Source of the DNA: a virus | Virus record (IMG/VR): IMGVR_UViG_3300007765_000005 | Span: 1 to 64,000 of that record | DNA length: 64,000 nucleotides | Direction: 5' to 3' (one strand) | Shown: positions 31,593 through 41,600 of the stretch, piece by piece | How the letters are laid out: each line of letters starts with the position of its first letter | Position numbering within the stretch: the first letter of the stretch is position 1 | Program-made: the position numbers and the translations under genes | Notes under the pieces: model-generated | Seen by the model: the letters and a program-made list of their open reading frames with translations, nothing else | Database searches by the model: none | What the model was told of the DNA's origin: nothing

Positions 31593-34500
31593 TCAGCAGC
31601 CATCATCAGCAGCCGCGTCCATCCCCGGGAAGGGAGCCAACTCTCCTGTCGTCGAGGCACTCACGCGAGGTCCTCGGGACATGGGCCGGCCTTCGAGGAG
31701 ATACCGATCAGCGGCAGCCAAGCCCTCTCCGTAGCCGGTGGGAGAGATCTGACCCTTGAGGTCATAGCCCTTGTTGCAGAGAGGGCCGAGACCCAAGATC
31801 CCGTTGGTGCAGATGACCATCTGGATTTCGGAGCCGTGCGAGCGAGTGTCTGAGCCCGTGTAGGCCGTCTCGGGGAAGTTCCGGACCAAGTAGGCCCGGC
31901 CAGCCAAGAGCGCGCCCTTCAGCACGGGCTGAGAGCCCTCGTCGAAGCCTCCCGCAGACCAGTCTGCAGGGCCTCCCACGGGGCTTGGGTCGATGACCCA
32001 AGCCGAGCCCCCTCCGCGGAACAGGCGGAAGCTCTTGGTTCCCGTAGGCTGGGCAAGGGTCCATGCCGTGTACTCGAGGATGGCGCCGTCTGCCATGGCG
32101 ATCTGCCCCGAACCCTCGACACGCCCGTACTCGGAGTCTCCAGAGAGAGGAGTCAGGGAGGTTGCCGAGACCGCCCCTCCACTCAGATTGACCCAAAGGG
32201 AACTCGATCCGTTCTGGAGAGGATCCTCACCGACGAAGTCCGAGTCCTGCAGGAGAATCCCCAAGGGGAGGCGCTCGATGAGGCCAGCCATCCGGACTGG
32301 AGTCGTCGCCAGAGAACCATCCCGACCATTCATCGGAGAATCCACTCCTCCGATGAGGTTCGACCCGGTGATCGTAGAGAGAGCCTGCTGGGACAAGGAG
32401 CCCCGGGCATGGATTCGGAACCCTGTAACGGCCCGTGTGGAAGCGGGGACCATTCTCACGTGGGTCTCGTTCCCTTCGGCTCCTGGGATCATCGACACCA
32501 GAGAGCAGACCCGACCACCGTTCCAGTACGCGCGGACCTGGGCAGTACTTGCAGCGAAGTCCGAGGAGTTGATGGCCCCAACGAGGGACTGGGCGACCAG
32601 TTCCGGGGTGGCTCCTGAGAAGGCCGTATTCGATACCAGAGTGTTCGTCTTGGTTCCTCTCTCCAAGACGATCGCCTCGCCTACGGAAGCTGCGCTATCC
32701 GTGAGAACCTCGATCTCCAGGACTGCCCGGGCGGCGCTCAGAGCCTGGCCTTCGGTGAGGGCTCGGGCCTGGGGCTGCCACAAGGGGTCGCTGGCGCTCG
32801 CCGCGATTCGTGTTGATGAGGACACGACACCGATATCCAAGAACGTTCCCGAGTAGATCCGACCCCCGACCTTGCCCGTCCCGAGAGTCGTGTAGAAGTC
32901 GGCGGAGGCCAGGACTTCGAACCCACGGGCGTTCAGAGTCTCAGGGACCTGGGCGTAGTCGTTGGAGCTATCGAACTGCTGGATGGCTGTCCCGAGCTCT
33001 GCGGAGCTGGAGGAAGGGATCATCCCGTAGCGGTTCTCGTAGTCGGAAGTTGTCTTGGTCGCCCCATCCCGAGTCATGTAGGGGTCGCCCTGGTAGACCG
33101 TGCGATCATAGGCGATGTATGCCTGCTCATTGTAGGGCAGGGGCAAAGGGAGAATACAGGAAACCTGCCCCGCAACAGCAGAAGAGGTTGCGATGGGATC
33201 CACTCCCGTGGGAAGATTCCGACGGGCCAAGACATAGTTGTTCTTGGTGATGAAGCCCCGAGCGAACCCGAAGACAACACACTCAACTACGAACTCGAGG
33301 TCATCGAAGGTCTCCCCCGCCACATACTGTCCAGAGCGCCGGACGTCGATGAGGGTGTTGGGGATCACGTAGGTGTGGTCGTCCTCGTCCCCAGTGACAT
33401 CGGAGCCCCCGCCAGGGACGATGAACAGGGTCTGCTTGTCCTGGTCGTCACGGAGAAGGTTGGCAGGCCGCCCTCCCGAAGTGTTCAGGGTCACGCGATC
33501 GGCATCCCAGGCTCCCTGTCCCGAGAACTCCCGAAGGTCATAGACTCCATAGATCCGAGCGATGCCCAGGAACGGGGGCAGCTGGATGCCCTTCAGACCC
33601 CTGGGGACATCCGAGGAGTGGACATTCACGTCCTCGTAGATCCGAGCCTGGTAGCCGGCGGCTGAGCCTCCCATGGCGAAGTACTCGCCATACACACGCC
33701 CCGAGGTGGTTCCCGTCTGGAAGAAGAGGGACTCCACTGCGGAGTTGGAGTCCTGGCCTCCGAGGACGCGGAACACATCATCCGAGCTCGTCTGGGAGTC
33801 TCCGAAGAGGTGATTCACCCCGTAGAAGACTGGACCTGTGGTTCCTGTGGTCTGGTGGAAGGGGATATCCTGACGCCCGAGACGAGGCATCCATTCGTGG
33901 GGGAATGCGTAGGCGTAGTCGGCATCCGAGGGGAACAGCTGACCTCCGTCCACTGAGGTTCCTGCGCTGGCTCCGGCCGTGTAGGTGTCGGGGAAGAATC
34001 GATCCGTGGCGCCCGCCGTGGCCCGGTAGCGAACCAGGGTGAGATCAGTCCTCTGGAAAGGGCGGAGAACAAGAGTCTTGGATCCTGCGTCGACGAAGGC
34101 CTCAGCTTCCCGTCGATACTCTCCGAAGTAGGAACTGTTGCCATAGGCGGGAGCTCTCGGAGCAGAGAGACCCAGGCTGGGGAGACGGTTCCAAGTCTGG
34201 ACGTGGGAGAAGGGGAAGTAGATCTCCCCTTCAGGAATGCCAGCCTGGGAATCGAAGCTGGTGTCGATTCCTGTCGGCGCCTCGCGAACGAGTTCCGCTG
34301 AGTCCACACCCACCATGGCAACTCGACGGACCTTGTTGGCCACTCGAGCTGTTCCGCCTCGGCTGGGATTGTACTGAATCGTGGTGTCCAGCACAGCCTG
34401 GCTGACGGAAGGAAGGGATGTGAGGCTGTCCCAAGGGTAGGTCAGCCCGCCAACCGCCCCACCCAGGTCTGTGAGAACGACGACTGCAGCGGACTCTCCA

Positions 34501-36932
34501 GCTACGGTTCCGTCCTCGGTGTGAGTGTACTGGGAACGGACCGAGGCCGTGAGGCTTGTCCCTGCGACCAAGACGTTCGCGCCGACCCCTACACGCTCGA
34601 CCACGAGATCCTCGGCCGTAGCTCCGTCCACCGTTGTGTAGCCTGCGGTGCCCGCTCCGATGACCCGCCAGACTCCGTTGTTGGCTGGAGTGGTGAGGTC
34701 CCCTTCCAGAACCAGATAGAGCTCGGAGCTCGCTCCGGAGCGATCCCGACCTCCATTGGTCACCATATCGAAAAGGTTCCGCTGTCCATGGAGGAGCGTG
34801 TTGGTGACGCCCTCGGGGGACAAGCTGGATACGTCGCCTGTGGGGAACCAGTCCCCGGGAGTGTCGAAGTCCAGGCCCGAAAAGCGAACCAAGGAGAACC
34901 CGGCAGGACTGGATCCCGTAGCGACGGCCTCTGCGGTGCTGGATGCCAGGAGGGAGTTGACTGACCCTCCGAGGACGATGAACGGACGCTCGAAGTTGTA
35001 CTCGGGAAGGGGGAACATGGGGCCCGGGTGCTGCACAGCAGGCTCGTCAGCCCCGGCAGGGTCCCCCCAACCTTCCTCAAGGAGACGGAACAGGAACGGG
35101 TACTGGTTTCCGGAAACGCCGATGCCGGCATCGGTTTCGATCTCATCGCGGGTAAGCCAATGCTCCCGTGGGGAGATGAAGCGGACGATCTTGTTCTCGC
35201 TCCCACGAACGGTGGCGCGAGCGCCTCCAGACCCGGTCGCTCCTCCGATGTAGAGATGGATGATCGTCTGGTTGTCCCAACCCCCGCCATCCGGCTGGAA
35301 TCCGTCAGGGACGAACTCAGCTGCAGGACCCCAGGAGGTTGCGTCCGACGTGAAGTCGGAGATGACCACCGCAGAACCCCCGGATCCAATCTCGGGATTC
35401 AGGATGATAGAAACGTTCGACTGTAGGACCGAGGCATCGGAGAAAACCTCCCGGATACCGTCAGGGCCGTCCAGGGCCTCGGTCTGGTTGGGAGTCGAGG
35501 TCGCCGAGTTGGCGTGGAGGGTGTCCACCTCGAAGACCACAGGTCCCTGGGTATCCGAGGGACCGGCCTGCTTGAACGCCGACTTGAGGGTGTTCTCGAA
35601 CAGTTTGCCCAGATTGTGAGCGAGCAGGGCCTTGTAGTCCCAGTCCCCTGCCTGGACTCCTCGCCGTAGGTCGAGGATGTCGTCGGGAAGGATCTGGTCG
35701 GAGAACTTCCCATCAGGGCGGAAGTTGTAGAACTGTACGGAGACCCCAGCATCGTGCGGGGCTGCCTGTGTTCCGTTCCGACCCCGGCCTTCAGTGGCCC
35801 TGATGGTGATCGTCCCGGGAGTGGTGGCGGTCGAGACGCTCTCGATGTAGATGATCTCGCCATCGATGACGAGGAACGTGCTATCCCAGTCAATGTCGCT
35901 GTTGTCCAGACCCGAGGAGGCCAGCCCGTCAACTTGTACAGCGCCGGTTGCAGTCTCGTCGATCGCTGAGGTCAACGTGACTTCGGTGAATGTCCTGGTC
36001 GCCTCAACGGGAGTGGTCGGGGTGGTAGAGCTTGGGTTGCGATCCAGAGCTCCGTTCTGGTTGGCATTCCCACTGGTGGTCCTCGCGACGAACGAGCTCG
36101 TGTTTCGCCGGAAGATCCCACACACGGGGATTGCGTAGGAGTAGCCGTCCACCGTCGCAAGAGCGTTGGTGGAGTCTCCATCCCCCGCCCGCCAGAGACC
36201 GGGATCTCCCAGGGTCTCTCCCATGTTGACGTAGGAGAGACCTGCTTGGGGGGCCGTCGCATTGCCCTGGGCCAGGACGTTGGGGTCTCCCAGCCCGTCA
36301 GGGTATGTGGTCAGATCCACGCTGGAGCCCAGTCCTGCCCCCTGCCCCACGACTCGGAGTCGGTACTGGATCTGCACCCGCTCCGAAGTCTCGATCCCGA
36401 TGTTCGGGTCCATGAGATCATCGGCGATGTTGGTACCGCCAAACTCCGTGTTCCCGTACTTGTAGATCGTGCTCGCAGAAGGCTTGTTGACCGTGGAGGG
36501 GTTGGGAGCCACCAGGGAGAGCCAGACCTCGAGGAAGATGAAGTCCGTGCGGGCATCCGTAGTCGGCGGGTTCCAGAGGTTGATCCGGTTGGACAGATCA
36601 GTGGCGTTGGAGCCCGCTACGGGGATGAGCCACCCGTTGACATTGGCCCAAAGGACCGGGGTCTGATCCCCTGCTGCGGGACGTCCCAACTGTAGCCAGT
36701 TCGACCAGTTCTCGTCCGTGACGTAGTCGGCATCCGACTGGAACGGGTCCAGGAGAAACCCTGAGGGCATCTGCGCCCGGACCGCATTGGCCTCACGCTC
36801 CCAAGCAGCCTGGGCAGCCAGGTTGAACTCAGAATCCAGAGGCGGTTTGTCAACCTGCCATACGACGACCGCATAACCCCTGTCCGCAGCGGACAGGGTG
36901 CGAGAGACGCCATTACCGAAATTCATAGCCAT
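31593..36932 (-). CDS. Giant tail/baseplate protein
   Basis: 1779 residues. N-terminal part is homologous to the 1090-residue protein at 42.4-45.7 kb: G-V/S-V-S-R near the start, K-P-P-L-D-S-E versus K-P-V-L-D-A-E, R-T-D-F-I-F-L-E-V. Further shared blocks are E-R/K-R-V-Q-I-Q-Y-R, V-L-A-Q-G, G-L-W-x-A-G-D-G, A-T/G-x-D-G-Y-x-Y-A-I/V-P and F-R-R-N. One copy of a repeated beta-domain lies near 1408-1498. Otherwise beta-rich and repetitive, as in tail fibres or baseplate hub decorations. The ATG overlaps the stop of the GIY-YIG gene (TAATG), with CGGAGG upstream supplied by that gene. Its first 17 codons are a diverged copy of those opening the GIY-YIG gene. Confidence 0.8.
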   Translation of the reverse strand: MAMNFGNGVSRTLSAADRGYAVVVWQVDKPPLDSEFNLAAQAAWEREANAVRAQMPSGFLLDPFQSDADYVTDENWSNWLQLGRPAAGDQTPVLWANVNGWLIPVAGSNATDLSNRINLWNPPTTDARTDFIFLEVWLSLVAPNPSTVNKPSASTIYKYGNTEFGGTNIADDLMDPNIGIETSERVQIQYRLRVVGQGAGLGSSVDLTTYPDGLGDPNVLAQGNATAPQAGLSYVNMGETLGDPGLWRAGDGDSTNALATVDGYSYAIPVCGIFRRNTSSFVARTTSGNANQNGALDRNPSSTTPTTPVEATRTFTEVTLTSAIDETATGAVQVDGLASSGLDNSDIDWDSTFLVIDGEIIYIESVSTATTPGTITIRATEGRGRNGTQAAPHDAGVSVQFYNFRPDGKFSDQILPDDILDLRRGVQAGDWDYKALLAHNLGKLFENTLKSAFKQAGPSDTQGPVVFEVDTLHANSATSTPNQTEALDGPDGIREVFSDASVLQSNVSIILNPEIGSGGSAVVISDFTSDATSWGPAAEFVPDGFQPDGGGWDNQTIIHLYIGGATGSGGARATVRGSENKIVRFISPREHWLTRDEIETDAGIGVSGNQYPFLFRLLEEGWGDPAGADEPAVQHPGPMFPLPEYNFERPFIVLGGSVNSLLASSTAEAVATGSSPAGFSLVRFSGLDFDTPGDWFPTGDVSSLSPEGVTNTLLHGQRNLFDMVTNGGRDRSGASSELYLVLEGDLTTPANNGVWRVIGAGTAGYTTVDGATAEDLVVERVGVGANVLVAGTSLTASVRSQYTHTEDGTVAGESAAVVVLTDLGGAVGGLTYPWDSLTSLPSVSQAVLDTTIQYNPSRGGTARVANKVRRVAMVGVDSAELVREAPTGIDTSFDSQAGIPEGEIYFPFSHVQTWNRLPSLGLSAPRAPAYGNSSYFGEYRREAEAFVDAGSKTLVLRPFQRTDLTLVRYRATAGATDRFFPDTYTAGASAGTSVDGGQLFPSDADYAYAFPHEWMPRLGRQDIPFHQTTGTTGPVFYGVNHLFGDSQTSSDDVFRVLGGQDSNSAVESLFFQTGTTSGRVYGEYFAMGGSAAGYQARIYEDVNVHSSDVPRGLKGIQLPPFLGIARIYGVYDLREFSGQGAWDADRVTLNTSGGRPANLLRDDQDKQTLFIVPGGGSDVTGDEDDHTYVIPNTLIDVRRSGQYVAGETFDDLEFVVECVVFGFARGFITKNNYVLARRNLPTGVDPIATSSAVAGQVSCILPLPLPYNEQAYIAYDRTVYQGDPYMTRDGATKTTSDYENRYGMIPSSSSAELGTAIQQFDSSNDYAQVPETLNARGFEVLASADFYTTLGTGKVGGRIYSGTFLDIGVVSSSTRIAASASDPLWQPQARALTEGQALSAARAVLEIEVLTDSAASVGEAIVLERGTKTNTLVSNTAFSGATPELVAQSLVGAINSSDFAASTAQVRAYWNGGRVCSLVSMIPGAEGNETHVRMVPASTRAVTGFRIHARGSLSQQALSTITGSNLIGGVDSPMNGRDGSLATTPVRMAGLIERLPLGILLQDSDFVGEDPLQNGSSSLWVNLSGGAVSATSLTPLSGDSEYGRVEGSGQIAMADGAILEYTAWTLAQPTGTKSFRLFRGGGSAWVIDPSPVGGPADWSAGGFDEGSQPVLKGALLAGRAYLVRNFPETAYTGSDTRSHGSEIQMVICTNGILGLGPLCNKGYDLKGQISPTGYGEGLAAADRYLLEGRPMSRGPRVSASTTGELAPFPGMDAAADDGC

Positions 36933-37798
36933 TAGGCCTCCGGGCGGGCTTGGGCTCGTTTCCGTTCGAAGTAAGCTCTTCGAGCGGATGCAATTTTCGC
37001 TTTTGTTTCCTCAGAGTGAGTACGACCTCTCTGGGAAACAGACATCTTCCGCCGGGCCTCTTCGGAATGTTTCCGACCCCGGAGGGATTCGGATATTTTC
37101 TGGCGATGTTCCGGCGTGAGAACTTTCCCCTTCTGCCCTTCACTTAGACGTCTCTTCTGCTCGGGAGTGCGTTTCTTCCCAAGGTTCGCTTTTCGAATCT
37201 TCTCTACAGTTTCCGGAGAAGGCTTCCTGCCTTTCAGAGACTCAGAGATCTTCCGTTTGGTCTCCGGGGACAACTTCTTCCCCTTTTGAGCCTCTGCATT
37301 GTTCCGGACGTGTGCGGCCGTTTTGGGGCGTCCCCTCGCAGCAGCACTCATCCGAGCACGAGCTTCGGGAGTGGCTTGATACGGGTTCTTCTGTTTGGTT
37401 TCCGAGATTTTCTTTTTAGTCTTCTCGGACAGAGGACCTTTCCGACACCCCCCTACAGCCCGATCACTTTTGTTCAAGCATCCAGAAGTCCTGTAGAGGT
37501 CATCCAACACACTTCTCTCGATTTGGACCTGCTCTGCTCTGTCCTCAGAAAGAGCAATGATTTCCCACCGAAAACCACCGTACTTGTTGAAAGTGTTCTG
37601 CATGTGTTGGTTAGAATGGGCGTTCCGACACAAGGAGTTCCTGTGGTGTCGAATACGGGAGAGAAGATCTCTGGATCTCCCTACGTAGAAATGGTGGGGG
37701 GAGACCCAGAGACGATAAACCCCCCCCAATCCACGATACTGCACAGGATCCGCAGCAGAGAGCGTACGAGAGACGCCGGTGCCGAAATCTTGAGCCAT
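36932..37798 (-). CDS. GIY-YIG homing endonuclease fused to a tail-gene 5' end
   Basis: 288 residues. Residues 1-17 (M-A-Q-D-F-G-T-G-V-S-R-T-L-S-A-A-D) are the N-terminus of the tail protein encoded next (M-A-M-N-F-G-N-G-V-S-R-T-L-S-A-A-D), not of an endonuclease. From about residue 23 comes the nuclease: G-G-V-Y-R-L-W (GIY), H-F-Y-V-G-R-S (YIG), R-D-L-L-S-R-I-R-H-H, and a likely catalytic Glu near 93. Residues about 120-285 hold six or more NUMOD3-type repeats (S-x-E-T-K-x-K-I-S-E-S-x-K-G-R/K), a DNA-recognition array typical of phage homing endonucleases. It is more A/T-rich than its neighbours. It uses GAAGGGAT upstream as ribosome binding site, apparently the tail gene's original one. Confidence 0.92.
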   Translation of the reverse strand: MAQDFGTGVSRTLSAADPVQYRGLGGVYRLWVSPHHFYVGRSRDLLSRIRHHRNSLCRNAHSNQHMQNTFNKYGGFRWEIIALSEDRAEQVQIERSVLDDLYRTSGCLNKSDRAVGGCRKGPLSEKTKKKISETKQKNPYQATPEARARMSAAARGRPKTAAHVRNNAEAQKGKKLSPETKRKISESLKGRKPSPETVEKIRKANLGKKRTPEQKRRLSEGQKGKVLTPEHRQKISESLRGRKHSEEARRKMSVSQRGRTHSEETKAKIASARRAYFERKRAQARPEA

Positions 37799-37855
37799 AC
37801 TGGATCCCTTCTCTACCGGTGCGCTACCCGCCGATCTGTATAGGCGGGGAACCGC

Positions 37856-38671
37856 TTAGGGCAGATCGGGGAACATCACAACGTACCCGAGGAGATGGAT
37901 CTTGGCGGCAGAGTCGTTGACGAAAGCCAGTCGGAGATCCATTCCGGGAGTAACCAAGTCGGTGGGCTGAAGATGCTGGACCTGACGCCAGGTCACACCA
38001 TCGTCCACACTTGCATAGACGAGGAGACCTGGAGGGGTCTGGGAAGTCTCATCGAGGGTCTTCCGCGCCGGAGTGTTGAGACTTCCGGTGATGTTGTACC
38101 CGGTGACGATATCCTCGGTTGTAGACATCTGGGCAACCTTCCACCAAACCATCACCTCATCCGTCCCTGGGTTCCCCGGGTTGAAGGAGGTGATGTCGAG
38201 AGTATCCGTTATGATACAACCGTAGGTGGTGGAAGCTGCGTTGGGGTTGATCGGAAGCATGGCCACGGAGTTGGGAGCGATCCCCACCGGAGCCGGCCCG
38301 GCTCCACGACCTACCTGACAACGCGCAACAGACGCAGGGACTCCCACAGGAACGGCTCCTGTAGAAATGTTCCCTGCGGCGGGGAACGGGGCGGCTCCCA
38401 AGTCCAGGAGGGCGATGTCCGCAGAAGCAGCGAAGAAGTTGCTCGTCTGGTGTTGGTACCCAGGGTTCCGGGCCAAGAGATCATTGGCGATGAGGGTCTG
38501 GAGGGATCCCGAGTCCTTGGGGAGAACATAGGAGCTCGCAGTCACCGGAACGGAGACACCCTCCGGAACCGGGAGCGTGTACTTGCCGTTCACCAGGGTG
38601 GAACCTCCGGAGATCGGATCGCTGGCCGTGCCCAGAACGGAGTCAGAGGCGAGGTTGGCGTGGATCTGCAT
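37856..38671 (-). CDS. Virion structural protein
   Basis: 271 residues, starting two bases after the stop of the tail spike gene. Beta-rich, low charge, with G-S-L/T-L-V-N-G-K-Y-T, P-V-T-A-S-S-Y-V-L and D-D-G-V-T-W-R-Q-V-Q, which resembles a lectin-like or sialidase-type Asp-box turn (S/D-x-D-x-G-x-T-W). No family certain. Its place between spike and giant tail gene suggests a tail fibre or adaptor protein. Confidence 0.65.
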   Translation of the reverse strand: MQIHANLASDSVLGTASDPISGGSTLVNGKYTLPVPEGVSVPVTASSYVLPKDSGSLQTLIANDLLARNPGYQHQTSNFFAASADIALLDLGAAPFPAAGNISTGAVPVGVPASVARCQVGRGAGPAPVGIAPNSVAMLPINPNAASTTYGCIITDTLDITSFNPGNPGTDEVMVWWKVAQMSTTEDIVTGYNITGSLNTPARKTLDETSQTPPGLLVYASVDDGVTWRQVQHLQPTDLVTPGMDLRLAFVNDSAAKIHLLGYVVMFPDLP

Positions 38672-38672
38672 G

Positions 38673-41600
38673 TCAGTCCTGGTTGTTCACAGTAGTGGAG
38701 TTGGCCCAGGGAGGGGATCCTCCTGTCTGGTCAGTGAAAGTTCCCGCCCCGCCGTTGCCCCAGCCCCCAGAACCAGCATCCGGGATCTCGAGGTTGTTCG
38801 AGCACTGCCCCCCATCCACCGTCATGAAGGTCCGTGTGACCTTGGTGGTCGCCCCGTAGAATGCGTTCCCGCAGATCGATACACCCTTCGCACTCGTACC
38901 CGCCCCCGAGTAGTCCACGGTCATGCTGGTACTGGAGCCGCTGTCCTGTCGGATGGTGTTGTTGGAGATGGTGAGTCCAAGCAAGCCGTTGTTCGGGAGA
39001 TCGATGTCCATCCCAACTGAGTTGGTGGTAAGGAGATCCTCCCGGAGGTTGTTCCCGGTGATGCTGATCCCAGAAGAGGAACTCCCGATATCCACTTTGA
39101 GGGCAGTCCCGGTGAAGCCCTGCGCAATGTTGTCGGAGACCGTGAGGCCTGCCAGTCCGTGGCTCGAGGTGAAGCTCACCACACCGGGCCCTCCTCGATC
39201 AGTGTTCCCACGGATGGAGAGAGCTTCCGAAATGGTATCCTGGGTGGCGGCAGCCAAGACAACGGTGACAGTGTGGGCGCCGTTGTCCTTGCCCAGGTTG
39301 TTCGAGATGTCCAGCCCGACGATATGAGAGTCCGCCTGGACCCAGATTCCACCTCCGGTACAGTCCTCGACGTAGTTCCCCTGGACCACGACCCCGTCGA
39401 TCTCATCGGAACCTACTCCGGCCCCGTCTGCGTTCGCCAAGATGCCAGTGAAGTCTGTGTTCCGGACGGTGTTGTTTGAGATGAGCCAGCGATCCAGGTT
39501 GGAGGGTCCTCCTGTGATGGTAGAATCCACCCGGAGGAAGATCCCGTAGTCCTTCGCATCGGTGACCTTGTTCCCAACTACCGAGATGTCCCGGAGATTG
39601 GCCTCTCGGAAGAGAGCGAAGAGGATACCAGTTCCGTCGGTCGCCGCGAGGGATCCGATGTTCTCCAGGATGTTCCCCTGGACGAGGAAGTCGACGATCT
39701 CCATTGGGTCGCCAGTCCCTGTTCCGAGGGCTTCGATGACGATACCACCCTGGCTTTCCCCTACGAGGGCTGCTTGGCCGCAGGCGTTCCAGACCATGTT
39801 GTCGTTGATCTGGGCATGAAGGATCCCGGAGCTTCCTCCCGCGACGCTTCCGGAGACGATGTATCGGATGCCGCTGCGCCGGGTTCGGCGGATCATGTTC
39901 CCAGAGGTCTTCACGAACCGGAGGAGGTTGGTGTCCGAATCGCTCCCAGCCGTGACCTCAAGGGAGATCCCCCGCTCCCCGCCCCCAGCGACCCCCGGAA
40001 GGATGGCCGCCCAGGTGATCTGGTTGTCGCAAATCGAGTAGTCGTTCGCCTCAAAGTCGGCTCCGGTTGCGACCGAGTTGACCTCGATGAAGATCCCGTG
40101 AGCGAGAGGGAATCCCGTGGTGTTGAAGTCCAGAGCGACACTATCCCGGACGTCGTTCCCGTCTACAGAGAGCCGATCACAGTTCCGCGCGTAGATGCTG
40201 ATGGACTGTACATCTCGGATGGCGCCGCCCCCGTTCGGGAAGGCTTCCACCTCGGAGTTGTCAATGCCCGTGCCGATCTTGTGGATGTTGTTTTGGATAA
40301 CCTGGGCCTTTGAGCACCATTCCAGCCCGATACCCTTGGAGCCCCTCCCGTCATAGGTGTTGGTGACGCCCGAAATGTTCTCCGGGAAGGCGCAGTGGTG
40401 GACCATGTTCCCCTGGATGCTGATCTCAGCCACCTGCAGGGTCGCGTTGGTTCCTCTGGCTTCGATCCCCGAAGTGCAGCGCCAGACGAGGTTGTTGACC
40501 ACCTGGATTCGGGAAGGGAGGTTCGCGTTGGCTGCCGAAACAAGGATGCCATTGGACGTGGGATCGGTCTCTGAGCCCGGGATGGCCCCATCTACGATGT
40601 TCCCCTCTACGCTGGTGTCCAGGATCTCCCCTACGAGGAGAATGCCCGTCTCTCCGGACTCGGTGACGAGGTTTCCGACGATGGAGATATTCGAAGACCT
40701 CTGAGTATCGATGTCGTTCCCCTCGACTCGGATACCCACGTTGCAGTCGGAGATCGTATTCGTGTTGATCGCACAGTTCAGGACACCGGGAAGGCAGTGG
40801 ATCCCGTCCGTGCAGTTCGTGATTGTGTTCCCGGAGAGGATGCTCTGGATGGAGGAAGCCGAGAACTGGATTCCGGACCCAGAGGTGGCGTTCTCGAAAC
40901 CGTAGATGTTGTTCCCAGTGATCCGAGCCTTCGAGGCCGTTGCGAGGACAGTGATGCCCTGGGGGTTCTCTGCGGCCCAGACAGTACGAGGGCAGTTGAT
41001 CGAACATCCGGTGATGGAAGGAATACCGTCAGCGAGAATCCCGTCCACTCCAGTGGTAGAGCTCAGGAGGATCTGGAGATCCGTTGCCGAGGTCTCCCCT
41101 CCATCCAGACGCAGACCGATGTTCGAGCCTTCCAGGGTTGTGCTGGAGATTGTAGAGCCATCTCCGGTAAGAGAAGCCCCGGTCGTGAAGCCCGAGACCC
41201 GACAGGCACGGATATGGTTGTTCCCCTCTCCGGCAAAGGGGCCGGAGAGGTTGAGCTCGATTCCGGAGACCCCGGCAGCACCCTTTTCAATGATCCGGGT
41301 GTGCTCTACGAGAGTATCGTGCGCTCGATCGATCAGGATTCCCCGAGTATCCGCTTCGAACAAGCAGTCGCGGATAGTCGCGGTGTTTACGGCCGTCGCG
41401 TCCGGGAAGTTCACCCCGATGTCCCAGTCCTGAGCTCCGGAGATGACCCGACAGCGCTCCATGCGGAAGCTCAGAACGGGGGATCCCGTACTGGCAACAG
41501 CGATGGATCCGGTGTGGTCTGCTCGGAAGGTCAGGTCGAGGAACTGGGTATTGGTGACCCCGTCTACATCGAACATGGGGTTGAGGGTCGCCCCTGTGAC

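Noticed and set aside
36880-37798. Group I intron or intein at the GIY-YIG gene
   Set aside because: The tail gene after the endonuclease has its own complete start codon and N-terminus, and no splice junction, intein block (Cys/Ser start, HN-C end) or intron core is visible.
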